NCBI RefSeq assembly: GCF_013839425.1
Contig: NZ_JACDNP010000002.1
Location: 1 to 64,000, forward strand
Direction: 5' to 3'
Length of the DNA: 64,000 bases
Source of the DNA: Halorhabdus salina
Lineage (GTDB): Archaea > Halobacteriota > Halobacteria > Halobacteriales > Haloarculaceae
The notes beneath the pieces are model-generated. The model saw nothing but the letters and a program-made list of their open reading frames with translations. It was not told the DNA's origin and did not search any database. Both the position numbers and the translations under genes were made by a program. How positions within the stretch are numbered: the stretch's first letter is position 1; each line of letters opens with the position of its first letter. This document shows, piece by piece, positions 1 through 8,080 of the stretch.

Positions 1-427
1 TATACATTGGCCAATCAAAATCTTCTTCGAAGTACCACCGCCATTGACTATGAACTGATCTTTCATCAACTGAGACACCAGATTCTTCTGAAGTCTCAAT
101 TTCAAAAGGCAACCAGGAAAGTAGGTCTATCTCCTCCTGAGAAGATTCAGCGTCCTCCACTCTGAGAAGGCTGATGTAGCGTGTATCCGGTAAAAAGATG
201 TAGAGTCTGTTACCTGCCCGAAGGAGTTTCACGATATCCTCGGCAGGCGGGAATTCGACTGACTGAGGGATACGGCTGTTGGGGGTAGCAAGCTCGTCTG
301 CATTCTCAATTATACTGTTTAGATTCAGGATGACGGTGTCGTAGTCCTTGATGTTGACAGGCTCTGTCCATTCAGCCTCATCGTGTGGAACTCCAGGGAT
401 AGAACCTCCTTTTGTTAGAATCCTCAT
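1..427 (-). CDS. Hypothetical protein, 3' end beyond the window
   Basis: An open frame runs leftward from ATG at 427 to the window edge (142 codons, no stop). It begins MRILTKGGSIPG and is acidic, rich in Glu and Asp, with a hydrophobic stretch near residue 75 (RLYIFLPDTRYISLLRV) and a Trp-rich end (WRWYFEEDFDW). I do not recognise the family and see no membrane segment or signal peptide. Base composition is less GC-rich than the core genes to the right, fitting its place inside the tRNA-Gly-associated element. It lies upstream-to-downstream in the same direction as the HTH, RadC and integrase genes. The call as a real gene rests on the long open frame only. Confidence 0.6.
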   Translation of the reverse strand, partial: MRILTKGGSIPGVPHDEAEWTEPVNIKDYDTVILNLNSIIENADELATPNSRIPQSVEFPPAEDIVKLLRAGNRLYIFLPDTRYISLLRVEDAESSQEEIDLLSWLPFEIETSEESGVSVDERSVHSQWRWYFEEDFDWPMY

Positions 428-549
428 TCAAATCTCACCCGTCAATATATTCACTCTATCCTCTTCAAGTCATGTCTTCTGGTATAATTGTCGAGTATGA
501 GTTTGACCTGGTCTCCTTTCTGTAGTGCCTGCGCGATACCGGGGTTCAC

Positions 550-780
550 CTATTCTGTGTTTTGTTCGAGGAGTTTTTCCTGTGTTAGAGTGGCGATGAG
601 TAGTAGGCGTTCCTGCCGGGTCATTTCCTGGAAGGCGTTTTTGTAGCGGCTTACTGTCTGGCGCGAGACTCCGGTTTCCTCTGCGGTCTGTGTCTGGTTG
701 AGTCGGGTGATCGCGTCGATGTATCGGGCTGCGTTTTTCCTCTTCAGGTTGTACCTGTTGAGGATTTTGTCGACGTCCAT
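550..780 (-). CDS. Small helix-turn-helix DNA-binding protein
   Basis: A 76-residue basic-to-neutral protein. Residues about 20-50 contain a helix-turn-helix of the resolvase/sigma-region-4 kind: ARYIDAITRLNQ, then TQTAEETGVSRQTVSRYKNAF, where ETGVSRQTVSRYK is the recognition-helix pattern. The C-terminal part (QERLLLIATLTQEKLLEQ) looks like an extra helix. It lies 42 bases downstream of the radC-like gene on the same strand and probably shares its transcript. In an integrated element such a protein is likely to regulate element genes; that role is inferred from context. Confidence 0.7.
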   Translation of the reverse strand: MDVDKILNRYNLKRKNAARYIDAITRLNQTQTAEETGVSRQTVSRYKNAFQEMTRQERLLLIATLTQEKLLEQNTE

Positions 781-822
781 AAGTCTGGGTTGGACAGTTG
801 ACGTTTTTATTTGAGGCGGGTT

Positions 823-1251
823 TTAGAGGTCGCCGTGTTGTTTCATGCTGTAGCTGCCGTCCTGGGATATGATGACGTGGTCGAGTACTTCGATGTCGAG
901 GATGTCGAGAGCTTGCTTGATTTCCCGGGTGATATCTCTGTCCTTCTGTGAGGCCTCGTTGTTTTTGCTGGGGTGGTTGTGTACGAGGATGACGGCGGAT
1001 GCGTTGGTGAGGACGCCGGTCCGGGCCACGTCTTTCACGTCCACTGGGGCTTCCCCTGTGCTTCCGAGGCTGATCAACTTGTCTCCGATTACTTCGTTGT
1101 CCGACTTCAGGAAAACCGCGTAGAAGTGCTCCTTAGGTCTGTCTCGAAGGAAGCCGTACTTTTTGGTGACGTCAGTAAGGCTGCTGATCTCTTCCGGTTC
1201 CTCGTCTCGAAGTTCTGCGGTTACCTGGATGGTTCCAAGCTCGTAATCCAC
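823..1251 (-). CDS. radC: RadC-like JAB/MPN-domain protein
   Basis: A 142-residue protein, GTG start, matching the C-terminal JAB/MPN (JAMM) domain of RadC without the N-terminal helix-hairpin-helix part of bacterial RadC. The metal site is visible near residues 92-105 as HNHPS followed by six residues and SQKD, the HxHP-x6-S-x2-D signature. Family members bind zinc; their role in DNA repair is doubtful, and they are often carried by mobile elements and phage-like regions. The location between a small HTH gene and an integrase gene fits that. An AT-rich promoter region with an inverted repeat lies just upstream (1282-1320). Confidence 0.85.
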   Translation of the reverse strand: MDYELGTIQVTAELRDEEPEEISSLTDVTKKYGFLRDRPKEHFYAVFLKSDNEVIGDKLISLGSTGEAPVDVKDVARTGVLTNASAVILVHNHPSKNNEASQKDRDITREIKQALDILDIEVLDHVIISQDGSYSMKQHGDL

Positions 1252-1281
1252 TCCGGTCTTTCCACCCTCTGATTTACATAT

Positions 1282-1320
1282 TGTAACTTAATTTTATAAA
1301 TACCTTGACTATTAGTTACA
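1282..1320 (-). promoter_or_regulatory. TATA region bracketed by a TGTAACT inverted repeat, upstream of radC
   Basis: TGTAACT at 1282-1288 and its exact inverse AGTTACA at 1314-1320 flank an AT-rich stretch that reads TATTTATAAAATTAA on the minus strand. This lies about 31-69 bases before the GTG of the RadC-like gene. Perfect 7-bp arms around a TATA box are typical of an operator. The regulator is unknown; the 76-residue HTH protein of the same cluster is an obvious candidate, by inference only. Confidence 0.5.
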
Positions 1321-1506
1321 TCGTGGTTTAGAAATCAGCACCAGAAACAGGCCCGAACACTTCCACCAGGCCCGGAAAACCAGCCCCGGATCAGGTGACA
1401 ACACTTCCTTCCTGGTCCGACTGAAGGGTTTGGATCAGGTGGTAAACGTGAACGACTAACTACCGTGTATGGGTTCTCGCACGCGCACAAGAGAAAAGGA
1501 GAAGGG

Positions 1507-2628
1507 TCAGTCCCAGTTGTTGAGTGTTTTCTTCCGGTCTTCTACGGGTGCCTGGTCGTACCGCATCGTTGTTCTTTCCGACTTGTGCCTGAGCTGTGCC
1601 TGGGCGGCGGCCAGTCCGCTGTCCCGAGCCATGTAGGTCCCGACTGAGTGCCGGATGCTGTACCACGTCACGTCCCTGTTCGACACCGGGATACTCGCCT
1701 CTTCACAGAGCTTCCGCAGTAACCGGTTGAGGGCTTCGGTGCCGTACGGGTTTCCGTACTTGGTGAGCCAGAGTTGGTCCGTATCGGTGTATTTGTCGTA
1801 CTGTTCTCGTTCCGCGACCCATTTCCTGAGGATGTTGGCGGTGCGGTCGCTGAGGCCGACGTTCCAGTTATCCGTGTTCTTCGTCGAATCTTCCTTCGCG
1901 ATCCGGAGCATCCCGTTCTCCAGGTCCAGCCAGTCAACCGAGGCCCTACCTACTTCTTTCGGGCGCAGCCCGGCGTCCATCGATACCCAGACCATCGACG
2001 GGTACTTCCAGCCGTTCGCACGTTTCCAGTCATCCTTCGATACCTCGGCCTTCGGCTTCTCGAACCTCTGTGCCAGGTGCTGCTTCCACCGGTCCCGTTG
2101 CTCCGGGTTTAACGAGTCGTAGTGTGGGATGGACCCGTATTCGAGGACTGCTTCCTTGATCTTCCGTCGTTCATCGCGCGTCAGAAAGTCGCGCGCGTTA
2201 TGGGTCCCGCTGTTCGAGGAGAACTTGATGCTGCGCTCCCACTCCACGTCCTTTCCCTGGTATCGTTTGAACTTGAACAGAGTCTTCAACGCCTTCTGGA
2301 TCGACGCCTTGTGCGTGGAACTGTGGTCCTCGTACGCGAGCTCCTTGCTGTACTCCTCCGCGTGCCGCGGCGTCGCCTTCAACGTGTACCCGCCTTCCTG
2401 CTCCCAGACCCAGCGGTAGAACTTATCGATCTTGTAGCTGCGCTGGCGCGCGGTATCCCACGCGTAGCCGTTGGCCTTCTCCGGGTCCTTTCCCAGGTTG
2501 AGAATCCACTTGATCAGCTGTTCCCGGAACTCACGGTAGTCTGTCAACTGGCGTTGATTAAGTACTTCCTCCGAGTTTTCAGGGACGACAACGATACCAT
2601 CAATCTGCTTGCGTTCTTGCGACATCAA
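1507..2628 (-). CDS. Tyrosine recombinase / site-specific integrase
   Basis: A 373-residue protein with an N-terminal core-binding (SAM-like) domain (about residues 30-125) and a C-terminal catalytic domain. Catalytic residues are visible: Arg in the AGLRPKEVGR motif, the R-H pair in WYSIRHSVGTYMA, and the nucleophile Tyr in HKSERTTMRYDQAP. It would cut and join attachment sites for integration or excision of the element. The gene ends far from and starts close to tRNA-Gly (182 bases), the usual haloarchaeal arrangement in which the element integrates into the 3' part of a tRNA gene. The start could be either of two adjacent ATG codons (2628 or 2625). Confidence 0.92.
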   Translation of the reverse strand: MMSQERKQIDGIVVVPENSEEVLNQRQLTDYREFREQLIKWILNLGKDPEKANGYAWDTARQRSYKIDKFYRWVWEQEGGYTLKATPRHAEEYSKELAYEDHSSTHKASIQKALKTLFKFKRYQGKDVEWERSIKFSSNSGTHNARDFLTRDERRKIKEAVLEYGSIPHYDSLNPEQRDRWKQHLAQRFEKPKAEVSKDDWKRANGWKYPSMVWVSMDAGLRPKEVGRASVDWLDLENGMLRIAKEDSTKNTDNWNVGLSDRTANILRKWVAEREQYDKYTDTDQLWLTKYGNPYGTEALNRLLRKLCEEASIPVSNRDVTWYSIRHSVGTYMARDSGLAAAQAQLRHKSERTTMRYDQAPVEDRKKTLNNWD

Positions 2629-2810
2629 CTCTTCACCCCCGAACCCTTGTAAACGGTGTTCGGCCTAGCGCTAGAGCTAGTAATCCTGACAGTTTTTATA
2701 ACCCGGGGACGGGACCGGGGTGCTGTACGCCTACCCACGTTGTAAGCTTTCGAACGCACATTTCCATCTCTGAAGAAATCCGGAAAACGAAGGGTAGAAC
2801 GCTTCTACAG

Positions 2811-2881
2811 TGCGCCGGCCGGGAATTGAACCCGGGCTATGAGCTTGGGAAGCTCATGTCCTACCACTAGACCACCAGCGC
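2811..2881 (-). tRNA. tRNA-Gly (anticodon CCC)
   Basis: On the minus strand the sequence folds as a full cloverleaf: acceptor GCGCTGG with CCGGCGC, a D-arm, anticodon stem TGAGC/GCTCA around loop TTCCCAA (anticodon CCC), a four-base variable loop, T-stem CCGGG/CCCGG with loop TTCAATT, and discriminator A. No intron and no encoded CCA. The 3' end faces the integrase gene, so this tRNA is the probable integration target. Confidence 0.95.
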
Positions 2882-3066
2882 TCGTTCACTGCGTTCGCAA
2901 ACGGAATTTGCGATGCGGTCGCACTTGAACGTAGCGCTTCAGCACGACGCCAGACAACGGAGGGCGTCACGCTACTGATTGCCGATCGAACAAGGTCGAA
3001 CGATGCTTGTGCAGCAATATCGCGCCAAAGAGTGCCTATTTGGTTCTCGAACACCAAACGTCATAC

Positions 3067-3894
3067 ATGTCAGAATCCGAGTCGATAGCGAGAGCGGAGT
3101 CACCGCTTGACTTGCAGCTGTCCGACGAGGAGTTGGTGATCCACAAAGACCACATCACCGACTTCATCGTAAAGCAGGTCGAGGATGCGGGCGTTGACGG
3201 CACTGTACTTGGACTGTCGGGCGGCGTCGATAGCTCGGCGGTGGCGTACCTCGCCGTCGAGGCACTCGGGGCAGAGAACTTGCACGGGCTGGTCATGCCA
3301 AGCGAAGTCAACGATCCCGAAACGATGAGCGACGCCGAGCGTGTCGCCGAGGACCTTGGGATCGAGTACGATGTCGTCGAGATCGAGCCAATCGTCGAGA
3401 CGTTCCTCGACGCGTATCCAGACGCCGAAGGCGACCGGATGGCGGTTGGTAACGTTCGCGTGCGGGCACGGGCCGTCTTGAACTACCTCGTCGCCAACAG
3501 TGAGAACGGACTCGTCCTGGGGACAGGTAACCGGACCGAATCCCTAACGGGCTATTTCACGAAGTACGGTGACGGGGCCGTCGACTGCCACCCGATCGCG
3601 AACCTGTATAAACAGCAGGTCCGCCAGCTGGCCCGGCACCTGGGCGTGCCCGAGGACATCGCCTCTCGGACCCCCACCGCGGGGATGTGGGTCGATCAGA
3701 CTGACGAAGGGGAATTAGGAGTCGAGTATGACACCATCGATTCGATTCTGGCGCTCCACATCGAAGGCGGTGTGGGGGCCAGCGCGACGGCTGACATCGT
3801 CGGCGTCGAGCAGTCGGTGGTCGAGCATGTCCGGGACCTGTACGATCAGAGCGCCCACAAACGAGCAACGCCGCCGACGCCAGCGTCCCTGTAG
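3067..3894 (+). CDS. nadE: NAD(+) synthase (ammonia-type)
   Basis: Converts nicotinic acid adenine dinucleotide to NAD using ATP and ammonia, the last step of NAD synthesis. The P-loop-like PP motif SGGVDSS is at about residues 48-54, and GTGNRTES with TKYGDGAVDCHPI further on are typical of NadE. Length is 275 residues, normal for the ammonia-dependent short form; no glutaminase domain is present. I chose ATG at 3067 over an upstream in-frame ATG because the extra residues are basic and unlike the acidic protein. It stands alone, between tRNA-Gly and an uncharacterised gene in the same direction. Confidence 0.95.
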   Translation: MSESESIARAESPLDLQLSDEELVIHKDHITDFIVKQVEDAGVDGTVLGLSGGVDSSAVAYLAVEALGAENLHGLVMPSEVNDPETMSDAERVAEDLGIEYDVVEIEPIVETFLDAYPDAEGDRMAVGNVRVRARAVLNYLVANSENGLVLGTGNRTESLTGYFTKYGDGAVDCHPIANLYKQQVRQLARHLGVPEDIASRTPTAGMWVDQTDEGELGVEYDTIDSILALHIEGGVGASATADIVGVEQSVVEHVRDLYDQSAHKRATPPTPASL

Positions 3895-3996
3895 CGCGGT
3901 TCTGACGGCAATATTGTCCGCAAACTGGAGGACTGAATGGTAAATAGAGGGGGCCTTTCCAAAGGTCTTTGACTTTCCCACCGCTACATATGGGTA

Positions 3997-4686
3997 ATGC
4001 AGGAAGCCGCGGTGGTTCGTCGGGCCGCCACGGACGCTATCGAAGATGTCGGGCCCGAACAATTGCACGATCGGATCGTCTCCCGTCTGGAAGGCAGTGC
4101 CATGATTGCTGGAGTGCTGACGGTCCAGTGTGCTCGAGCCGTCCTCGAACGCCGAGCTGCCGGAACGGCCCGGGCTGTCATCGATCACCCCGACGATCCG
4201 CTGACCGACGCCGTCGCCAAGCGGGCGGTCGGCGTGCAACTGATCTACGAAGGACTCGGCCTGACACGGACACTCGCTCAAGATCCACCGTGGCCCGCCG
4301 ACCAAAAAGACGAGGGCGATCTGGACGTCCTTATCGCCGACATCCTCGTCGCTCGCGGGTTCTATCTGCTTGCCCATACCGAGGCCTCCGATGAAGCAGT
4401 GACCACCGTCAGAGCGTTCGGTCGCGACCAGACCGTCCGACGGGAAACTGACGATACCTCACTCGATCGAAATCTGGAGGCTGACGTCTTCGAGTTGGCG
4501 ACCGTCGCCGGGACGACCGCGGTCGGTGGCCAACCGTCGCCAGGACTCCGCGAGTACGCGAATTCCCTGGCCGACGGGGCGCTGGCAAACGGTGGTCGGC
4601 CCGAGTTCTCGACCGATCGGCTGTCCGAACTCGTCTCGATCGATTCGACCGGCTGCGACGGCGTCCGGACCTCAGCTGATCATTGA
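3997..4686 (+). CDS. Uncharacterised haloarchaeal helical protein
   Basis: A 229-residue, mostly alpha-helical acidic protein without signal peptide or clear membrane span. Features seen: an Ala-rich N-terminal region (AAVVRRAATDAIEDV), MIAGVLTVQCARAVLERR near residue 36, and DVLIADILVARGFYLLAHTEA near residue 110. The helix pattern, with an aspartate-bearing DVLIAD segment, is loosely reminiscent of all-helical isoprenoid-synthase-like proteins, but no DDxxD motif is present, so I assign no function. It follows nadE by about 100 bases on the same strand. Confidence 0.75.
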   Translation: MQEAAVVRRAATDAIEDVGPEQLHDRIVSRLEGSAMIAGVLTVQCARAVLERRAAGTARAVIDHPDDPLTDAVAKRAVGVQLIYEGLGLTRTLAQDPPWPADQKDEGDLDVLIADILVARGFYLLAHTEASDEAVTTVRAFGRDQTVRRETDDTSLDRNLEADVFELATVAGTTAVGGQPSPGLREYANSLADGALANGGRPEFSTDRLSELVSIDSTGCDGVRTSADH

Positions 4687-4807
4687 AATCAGCTAAAACC
4701 GTGTTCTCGTGTTACCCCGAGTCACGGCAGGTGGCTTTCATCACATTCATATACGGCTGTGTAGTAAAGCCGGATGCGGGAGACGGAAAGTGAAATACAC
4801 GCCGTGC

Positions 4808-4879
4808 GCCTGGGTAGCTTAGCGGTAAAGCGCGTCCTTGGTAAGGACGAGACCCCGGATTCAAATTCCGGCCTAGGCT
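4808..4879 (+). tRNA. tRNA-Thr (anticodon GGT)
   Basis: Cloverleaf: acceptor GCCTGGG with CCTAGGC (one G-T pair), D-arm with AGCGGTAAAGC, anticodon stem CGTCC/GGACG around TTGGTAA (anticodon GGT), five-base variable loop, T-stem CCGGA/TCCGG with loop TTCAAAT, discriminator T, no CCA encoded. The 3' segment is partly duplicated 104 bases downstream (see the repeat entry). Confidence 0.95.
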
Positions 4880-4983
4880 TTCTGCGAGGAACGAACGTGA
4901 GGAGCGAGTGCTACAACCGGAATTTGAATCCCTGGAAGACGAGCGAAGTGAGTCTTCCTCCGGTTCAAATTCCGGCCGAGGCC
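4860..4983 (+). repeat. Duplicated tRNA-Thr 3' end around a small hairpin insertion
   Basis: TTCAAATTCCGGCC of the tRNA (4860-4873) recurs exactly at 4964-4977, followed by CGAGGC where the tRNA has TAGGC. Between the copies lies CCGGAATTTGAATCC (4917-4931), the exact inverse of the tRNA T-arm, and a hairpin GGAAGAC-GAGCGAAGTGA-GTCTTCC (about 4935-4959) with perfect 7-bp arms. The second copy cannot form a whole tRNA. The layout looks like a small palindromic element inserted at the tRNA end, or a decayed attachment site. Confidence 0.7.
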
Positions 4984-5143
4984 CATTCTGAAGTGTTTCC
5001 GCGAAACAATTGGTCCTCTCGTCACTATCCGGCGAGTGCCGCGCCGAGCCCCTGTCGAGTCCAGTGCCGACAAATAGCCTAATCTCTGGTGGGCTCTCAA
5101 GGGCAGGGGAGAATGTGGTCAAACATGGCGAGTCCGGATAGTC

Positions 5144-5173
5144 GCGATATTGTGTATATCGCAAAATATAATT
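5144..5173 (+). promoter_or_regulatory. Palindrome and TATA box before the glutaredoxin-like gene
   Basis: GCGATAT (5144-5150) and ATATCGC (5156-5162) form a perfect 7-bp inverted repeat with five bases between. It is followed directly by AAAATATAATT (about 5163-5173), a strong TATA box about 25 bases before ATG 5193, so the transcript is probably leaderless. The palindrome sits where a BRE element or an upstream regulator would bind. Confidence 0.6.
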
Positions 5174-5192
5174 GGGCCGTAGCCACTACCGT

Positions 5193-5843
5193 ATGGTACC
5201 GATGGCAATACTCGACGAAGACGATAAATCCGAAGTCAAAGAAGTCCTCGAAGGCTTATCCGAGCCGATCGACATTCACGTGTTCACGGATGACGACTGC
5301 CAGTATTGTGAGGAGACTGTATCACTGATCGAAGACGTGGAATCGCTAGCCGACGAGATCGACCTGCAAGTCCACGACATGGAGGATCCACTGGCCGCCG
5401 AACTCGGTGCCGACCAGTACGATGGCGGGCCGGTGACGGTCATCACCCGCAAGGATGTCTCCGGTGTCCGGTACTTCGGTATCCCGTCGGGCCAGGAGTT
5501 CAGTTCGTTCCTGCAGGATCTCGTTGCCGTGTCGACAGGCGAGACGGAACTCGACGAGAGCGTTCGAGAGGAACTACAGGCAATCGACGAACCAGTCGAA
5601 ATCACGGTGTTCGTGACGCCGACCTGCCCGCACTGTCCGCGGGCGGTCCAGACGGCCCACAGCCTCGCGATCGAGAACGAACACGTCGAGGCCAACTCCG
5701 TCGAATCTCAGGAGTTCATGGAACTCTCCCAGGAGTTTGGCGTCCGTGGCGTCCCACAGATCAACGTCAACGGGACCGACGGCGAGTTCACGGGCGCACT
5801 ACCCCCACAACAGTTCCTCCAAGAGGTCAAACAGGCACTCTAG
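5193..5843 (+). CDS. Two-domain protein disulfide oxidoreductase (glutaredoxin-like)
   Basis: A 216-residue protein of two tandem thioredoxin folds, the layout of archaeal protein disulfide oxidoreductase. The N-terminal unit has the redox pair CQYC (Cys36, Cys39); the C-terminal unit has CPHC (Cys145, Cys148), followed by the cis-proline motif GVPQINV. Such proteins reduce, form or shuffle disulfides in the cytoplasm, usually with a thioredoxin-reductase-like partner. ATG 5193 is chosen because the TATA box lies about 25 bases upstream; an in-frame ATG three codons later is also possible. The gene is single, followed by the RNase P RNA gene. Confidence 0.9.
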   Translation: MVPMAILDEDDKSEVKEVLEGLSEPIDIHVFTDDDCQYCEETVSLIEDVESLADEIDLQVHDMEDPLAAELGADQYDGGPVTVITRKDVSGVRYFGIPSGQEFSSFLQDLVAVSTGETELDESVREELQAIDEPVEITVFVTPTCPHCPRAVQTAHSLAIENEHVEANSVESQEFMELSQEFGVRGVPQINVNGTDGEFTGALPPQQFLQEVKQAL

Positions 5844-5920
5844 GCGGATCTTGGGGCGTTCTTCAGCCCCCCGCCCGATCGAATCCCTTAATCCGCCACG
5901 CCGAGTAAATCCAACCGGCA

Positions 5921-6342
5921 GCGGGAGGCCGGTTCCCGTGCCCGAGAAGTCAATTTCGTTCCGACGCAGTCGGAACGCGGCCAACGGGCATGAGGAAAGT
6001 CCCCCCACCGTCCGGGCAGGCGACCGGGTGCAAACCCGGGGCGGGAGACCGTCGGCACTGGAACAGCAACGAGACCCCTCGTCCCGACCGATGAGGTGTG
6101 CGAACCCCGAGCGAGAAAGGTCGTCGGATCGACCGCCGCAAGGCGGCCGCTCTGCGGGCGACTAAGTGACGGGGAGTGAACCCACCGAGGGCGTTCGTGT
6201 CGGCATTGCCGACACGCTGACGGACGAGAACGGATGGAACGGCGAATCCTCGCCGGTGCAAGTCCGTGCGACAGGTAGTCCGGACACGGCACGGACGCAC
6301 AGCCGAATGCCGGCTCGAACAGAAGGGGGCTCACTCCCCGCA
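5921..6342 (+). ncRNA. rnpB: RNase P RNA
   Basis: The stretch contains the universal RNase P RNA cores in the right order: GAGGAAAGTCC near the 5' side (about 5991-6001), GGTGCAAACCC and GACC-rich helices in the specificity region, GGTGCAAGTCCG, and near the 3' end GAACAGAAGGGGGCTCACT, matching the conserved ACAGAA...GGCTTA region. The ends pair (GCGGGAG at 5921 with CTCCCCGC at about 6335-6342) as helix P1. It is the catalytic RNA for tRNA 5' processing, archaeal type A by length (about 420 nt). Ends are estimated from pairing and could shift by some bases. Confidence 0.92.
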
Positions 6343-6472
6343 GCCATTCACACATCGAGAGTGACAACACCTGCACCAGAACGATTTACCGCTCGCCCGT
6401 CCGGGAGCTATTTATGAGGAATTAATTCACGAAAGCCAAGCATGATGTGGGAGCCGTGCGGAACCAGCAAGT

Positions 6473-7495
6473 ATGGACGTACTCATTATCGGCGGCACGG
6501 GCGTCATTTCGACTGGAATCACTCGACAGCTCGTGGAGTCGGGCCACGACGTGACGATCTTCAATCGGGGAGAGACAAACGTAGAGATTCCCGACGGCGT
6601 CAAGCGGATTCACGGGGATCGGTTCGACTACGACGCCTTCGAGAACGCTGTCAGTGGCGTCGACGTCGATGCAGTCATCGATATGATGTGCTTCTCCCCC
6701 GAAGACGCCGAGAGTGACATTCGAGCCTTCGGTGAGGAGGTCGAGCAACTAATCTTCACGAGCACGATCGACGTCTACGCCCGGCCGCCCGAACGCAATC
6801 CCGTCACCGAGGACGCCGCCCGCAACCCGGCCGTCAGCGAGTACGGCGCACAGAAGGCCGCCGCCGAGGATCGGTTTCGCGAGGCCGAGAGCGACGGGGC
6901 CTTCGATGTGACCATCATCCGCCCGTGGAGCACGTACGGCGAGGGCGGTCCAGTGCTGCATACGTTCGGGATCGAAACCGATTACATCGAGCGGATTCGC
7001 CAGGGCAAACCGATCGTCGTCCACGGCGACGGGACCTCGTTGTGGGGTCCGTGCCACCGCGACGACGTCGCCCGGGCTTTCGTCAATGCAGTCGGCAACG
7101 AGGCCGCCTACGGCGAGACGTATCACGTAACCAGCGAGGAAGTCATCTCCTGGAATCAGTACCACCGCCGGGTCGCGTCGGCCCTGGACGCACCCGAGCC
7201 CGATCTGGTACACATTCCGACCGACATCCTGCGAGACGTGGCACCGGACCGGACGGAGATGCTCCGGGACCACTTCCAGTTCAGCACGGTCTTCGACAAC
7301 AGCAAGGCCAAACGGGATCTGGGTTTCGAATACACGATCGACTTCGAAACTGGTGTCGAGCGAACGGTGGCGTGGCTTGAAGTCCACGACGAGATCGAGA
7401 GCGGGGAAGACAACGCCTTCGAGGACGCATTGATCGACGATTGGCGGGAGTCGACCGCCGAATTCCGCGAGCAGTTCACGTGGAACGGCCAATGA
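6473..7495 (+). CDS. NAD-dependent epimerase/dehydratase family protein
   Basis: A 340-residue extended short-chain dehydrogenase. The N-terminal dinucleotide motif is GGTGVISTG at residues 7-15; FNRG at about 30 probably marks the adenine-ribose side. The central part carries RPWSTYG where sugar epimerases have RxxNVYG, and the usual YxxxK is represented by YGAQKAAAE (Tyr and Lys spaced correctly). The end is highly acidic. Substrate is probably a nucleotide sugar or related compound, but the substrate residues do not allow a choice. It resembles the CSP41-like branch of SDR proteins. TATTTATGAGG about 60 bases upstream may be its promoter. Confidence 0.85.
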   Translation: MDVLIIGGTGVISTGITRQLVESGHDVTIFNRGETNVEIPDGVKRIHGDRFDYDAFENAVSGVDVDAVIDMMCFSPEDAESDIRAFGEEVEQLIFTSTIDVYARPPERNPVTEDAARNPAVSEYGAQKAAAEDRFREAESDGAFDVTIIRPWSTYGEGGPVLHTFGIETDYIERIRQGKPIVVHGDGTSLWGPCHRDDVARAFVNAVGNEAAYGETYHVTSEEVISWNQYHRRVASALDAPEPDLVHIPTDILRDVAPDRTEMLRDHFQFSTVFDNSKAKRDLGFEYTIDFETGVERTVAWLEVHDEIESGEDNAFEDALIDDWRESTAEFREQFTWNGQ

Positions 7496-7543
7496 GGAGG
7501 ACAGGGGAAATAAGTGAATCGGGCCGGTAGCATCACTAAGTAC

Positions 7544-8080
7544 ATGGCCGACCATGAGGTTGACCTCTCAGCGCCAGACAGGGATGCGCTGAAAGTCTTG
7601 GTCAACGAGTATGCAGAATCAGACGGACCCGTCAAGAGCAGTCAACTCGCGGATGTCCTTGATCGTTCCGAGGGGTCGATCAAAAACCAGATGCGGGGGC
7701 TAGCCTCGTTGGGCCTCGTCGAAAGTATCACGGGACCAAAAGGTGGGTACGAACCGACCGAGCTGGCGTATCAAATTCTCGGCCGGGACCCCGAGAAAGA
7801 GACCGAAGAGGTCACCCTCGCGGGCAACTACGATCGGATCGACGTCACGATCGAATCGATTACGCTCTCGAACGTCCATCACCCGACTGAATGCCGAGCG
7901 CGCGTTCAGTTACGGCAACTGCTCGATGACGTCGGCGTCGGTGATCCGATCGTTCTCGGCCCGACCCCCGAATTCGATCTCGTAGTCCTGGGCGAAGTGA
8001 CTGACGTGCTCGGCAGCGGTGAAGCGTTGCTGGTCGACGTCGCACAGATGGAAGCACCCTTCGAAGAGCCCAGTCAGTAA
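7544..8080 (+). CDS. Winged-helix regulator (Rrf2/TrmB-like haloarchaeal family)
   Basis: A 178-residue protein. Residues about 10-80 form a winged helix: SSQLADVLDRSEGSIKNQMRGLASLGLVESITGPKGGYEPTE, with the recognition helix and the Gly-rich wing visible. The second half (DYD/RIDVTIESITLSNVHHP to the end) looks like a beta-rich domain that could bind a ligand or metal; no Rrf2-type cysteine cluster is present, so iron-sulfur sensing is unlikely. ATG 7544 is taken instead of GTG 7514 because the upstream residues are not conserved-looking. It lies before the convergent hydrogenase operon; no link to it can be shown. Confidence 0.8.
   Translation: MADHEVDLSAPDRDALKVLVNEYAESDGPVKSSQLADVLDRSEGSIKNQMRGLASLGLVESITGPKGGYEPTELAYQILGRDPEKETEEVTLAGNYDRIDVTIESITLSNVHHPTECRARVQLRQLLDDVGVGDPIVLGPTPEFDLVVLGEVTDVLGSGEALLVDVAQMEAPFEEPSQ

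Larger units (their letters stand above)
1..2811. mobile_element. Right-hand end of an element integrated at tRNA-Gly
   Basis: The stretch to the left of tRNA-Gly carries an integrase, a RadC-like protein, a small HTH protein and an unknown gene, all on one strand and with lower GC than the genes to the right. The integrase starts next to the 3' end of the tRNA, which would form one attachment site. The other end, with a duplicated tRNA 3' segment, should lie outside this window to the left. Element type (plasmid-like, proviral or genomic island) cannot be told from this fragment. Confidence 0.65.

Noticed and set aside
4712-5164. Minus-strand frame of 150 residues over tRNA-Thr
   Set aside because: It crosses a certain tRNA gene and the repeat region, so it is chance.
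5888-6376. Minus-strand frames over the RNase P RNA gene
   Set aside because: The RNA cores and terminal pairing explain the conservation; the frames are Arg/Pro-rich by composition.
6749-7555. Long minus-strand frame opposite the epimerase gene
   Set aside because: It is a mirror of a clear coding gene; haloarchaeal GC bias opens such frames, and its residue make-up is not protein-family-like.
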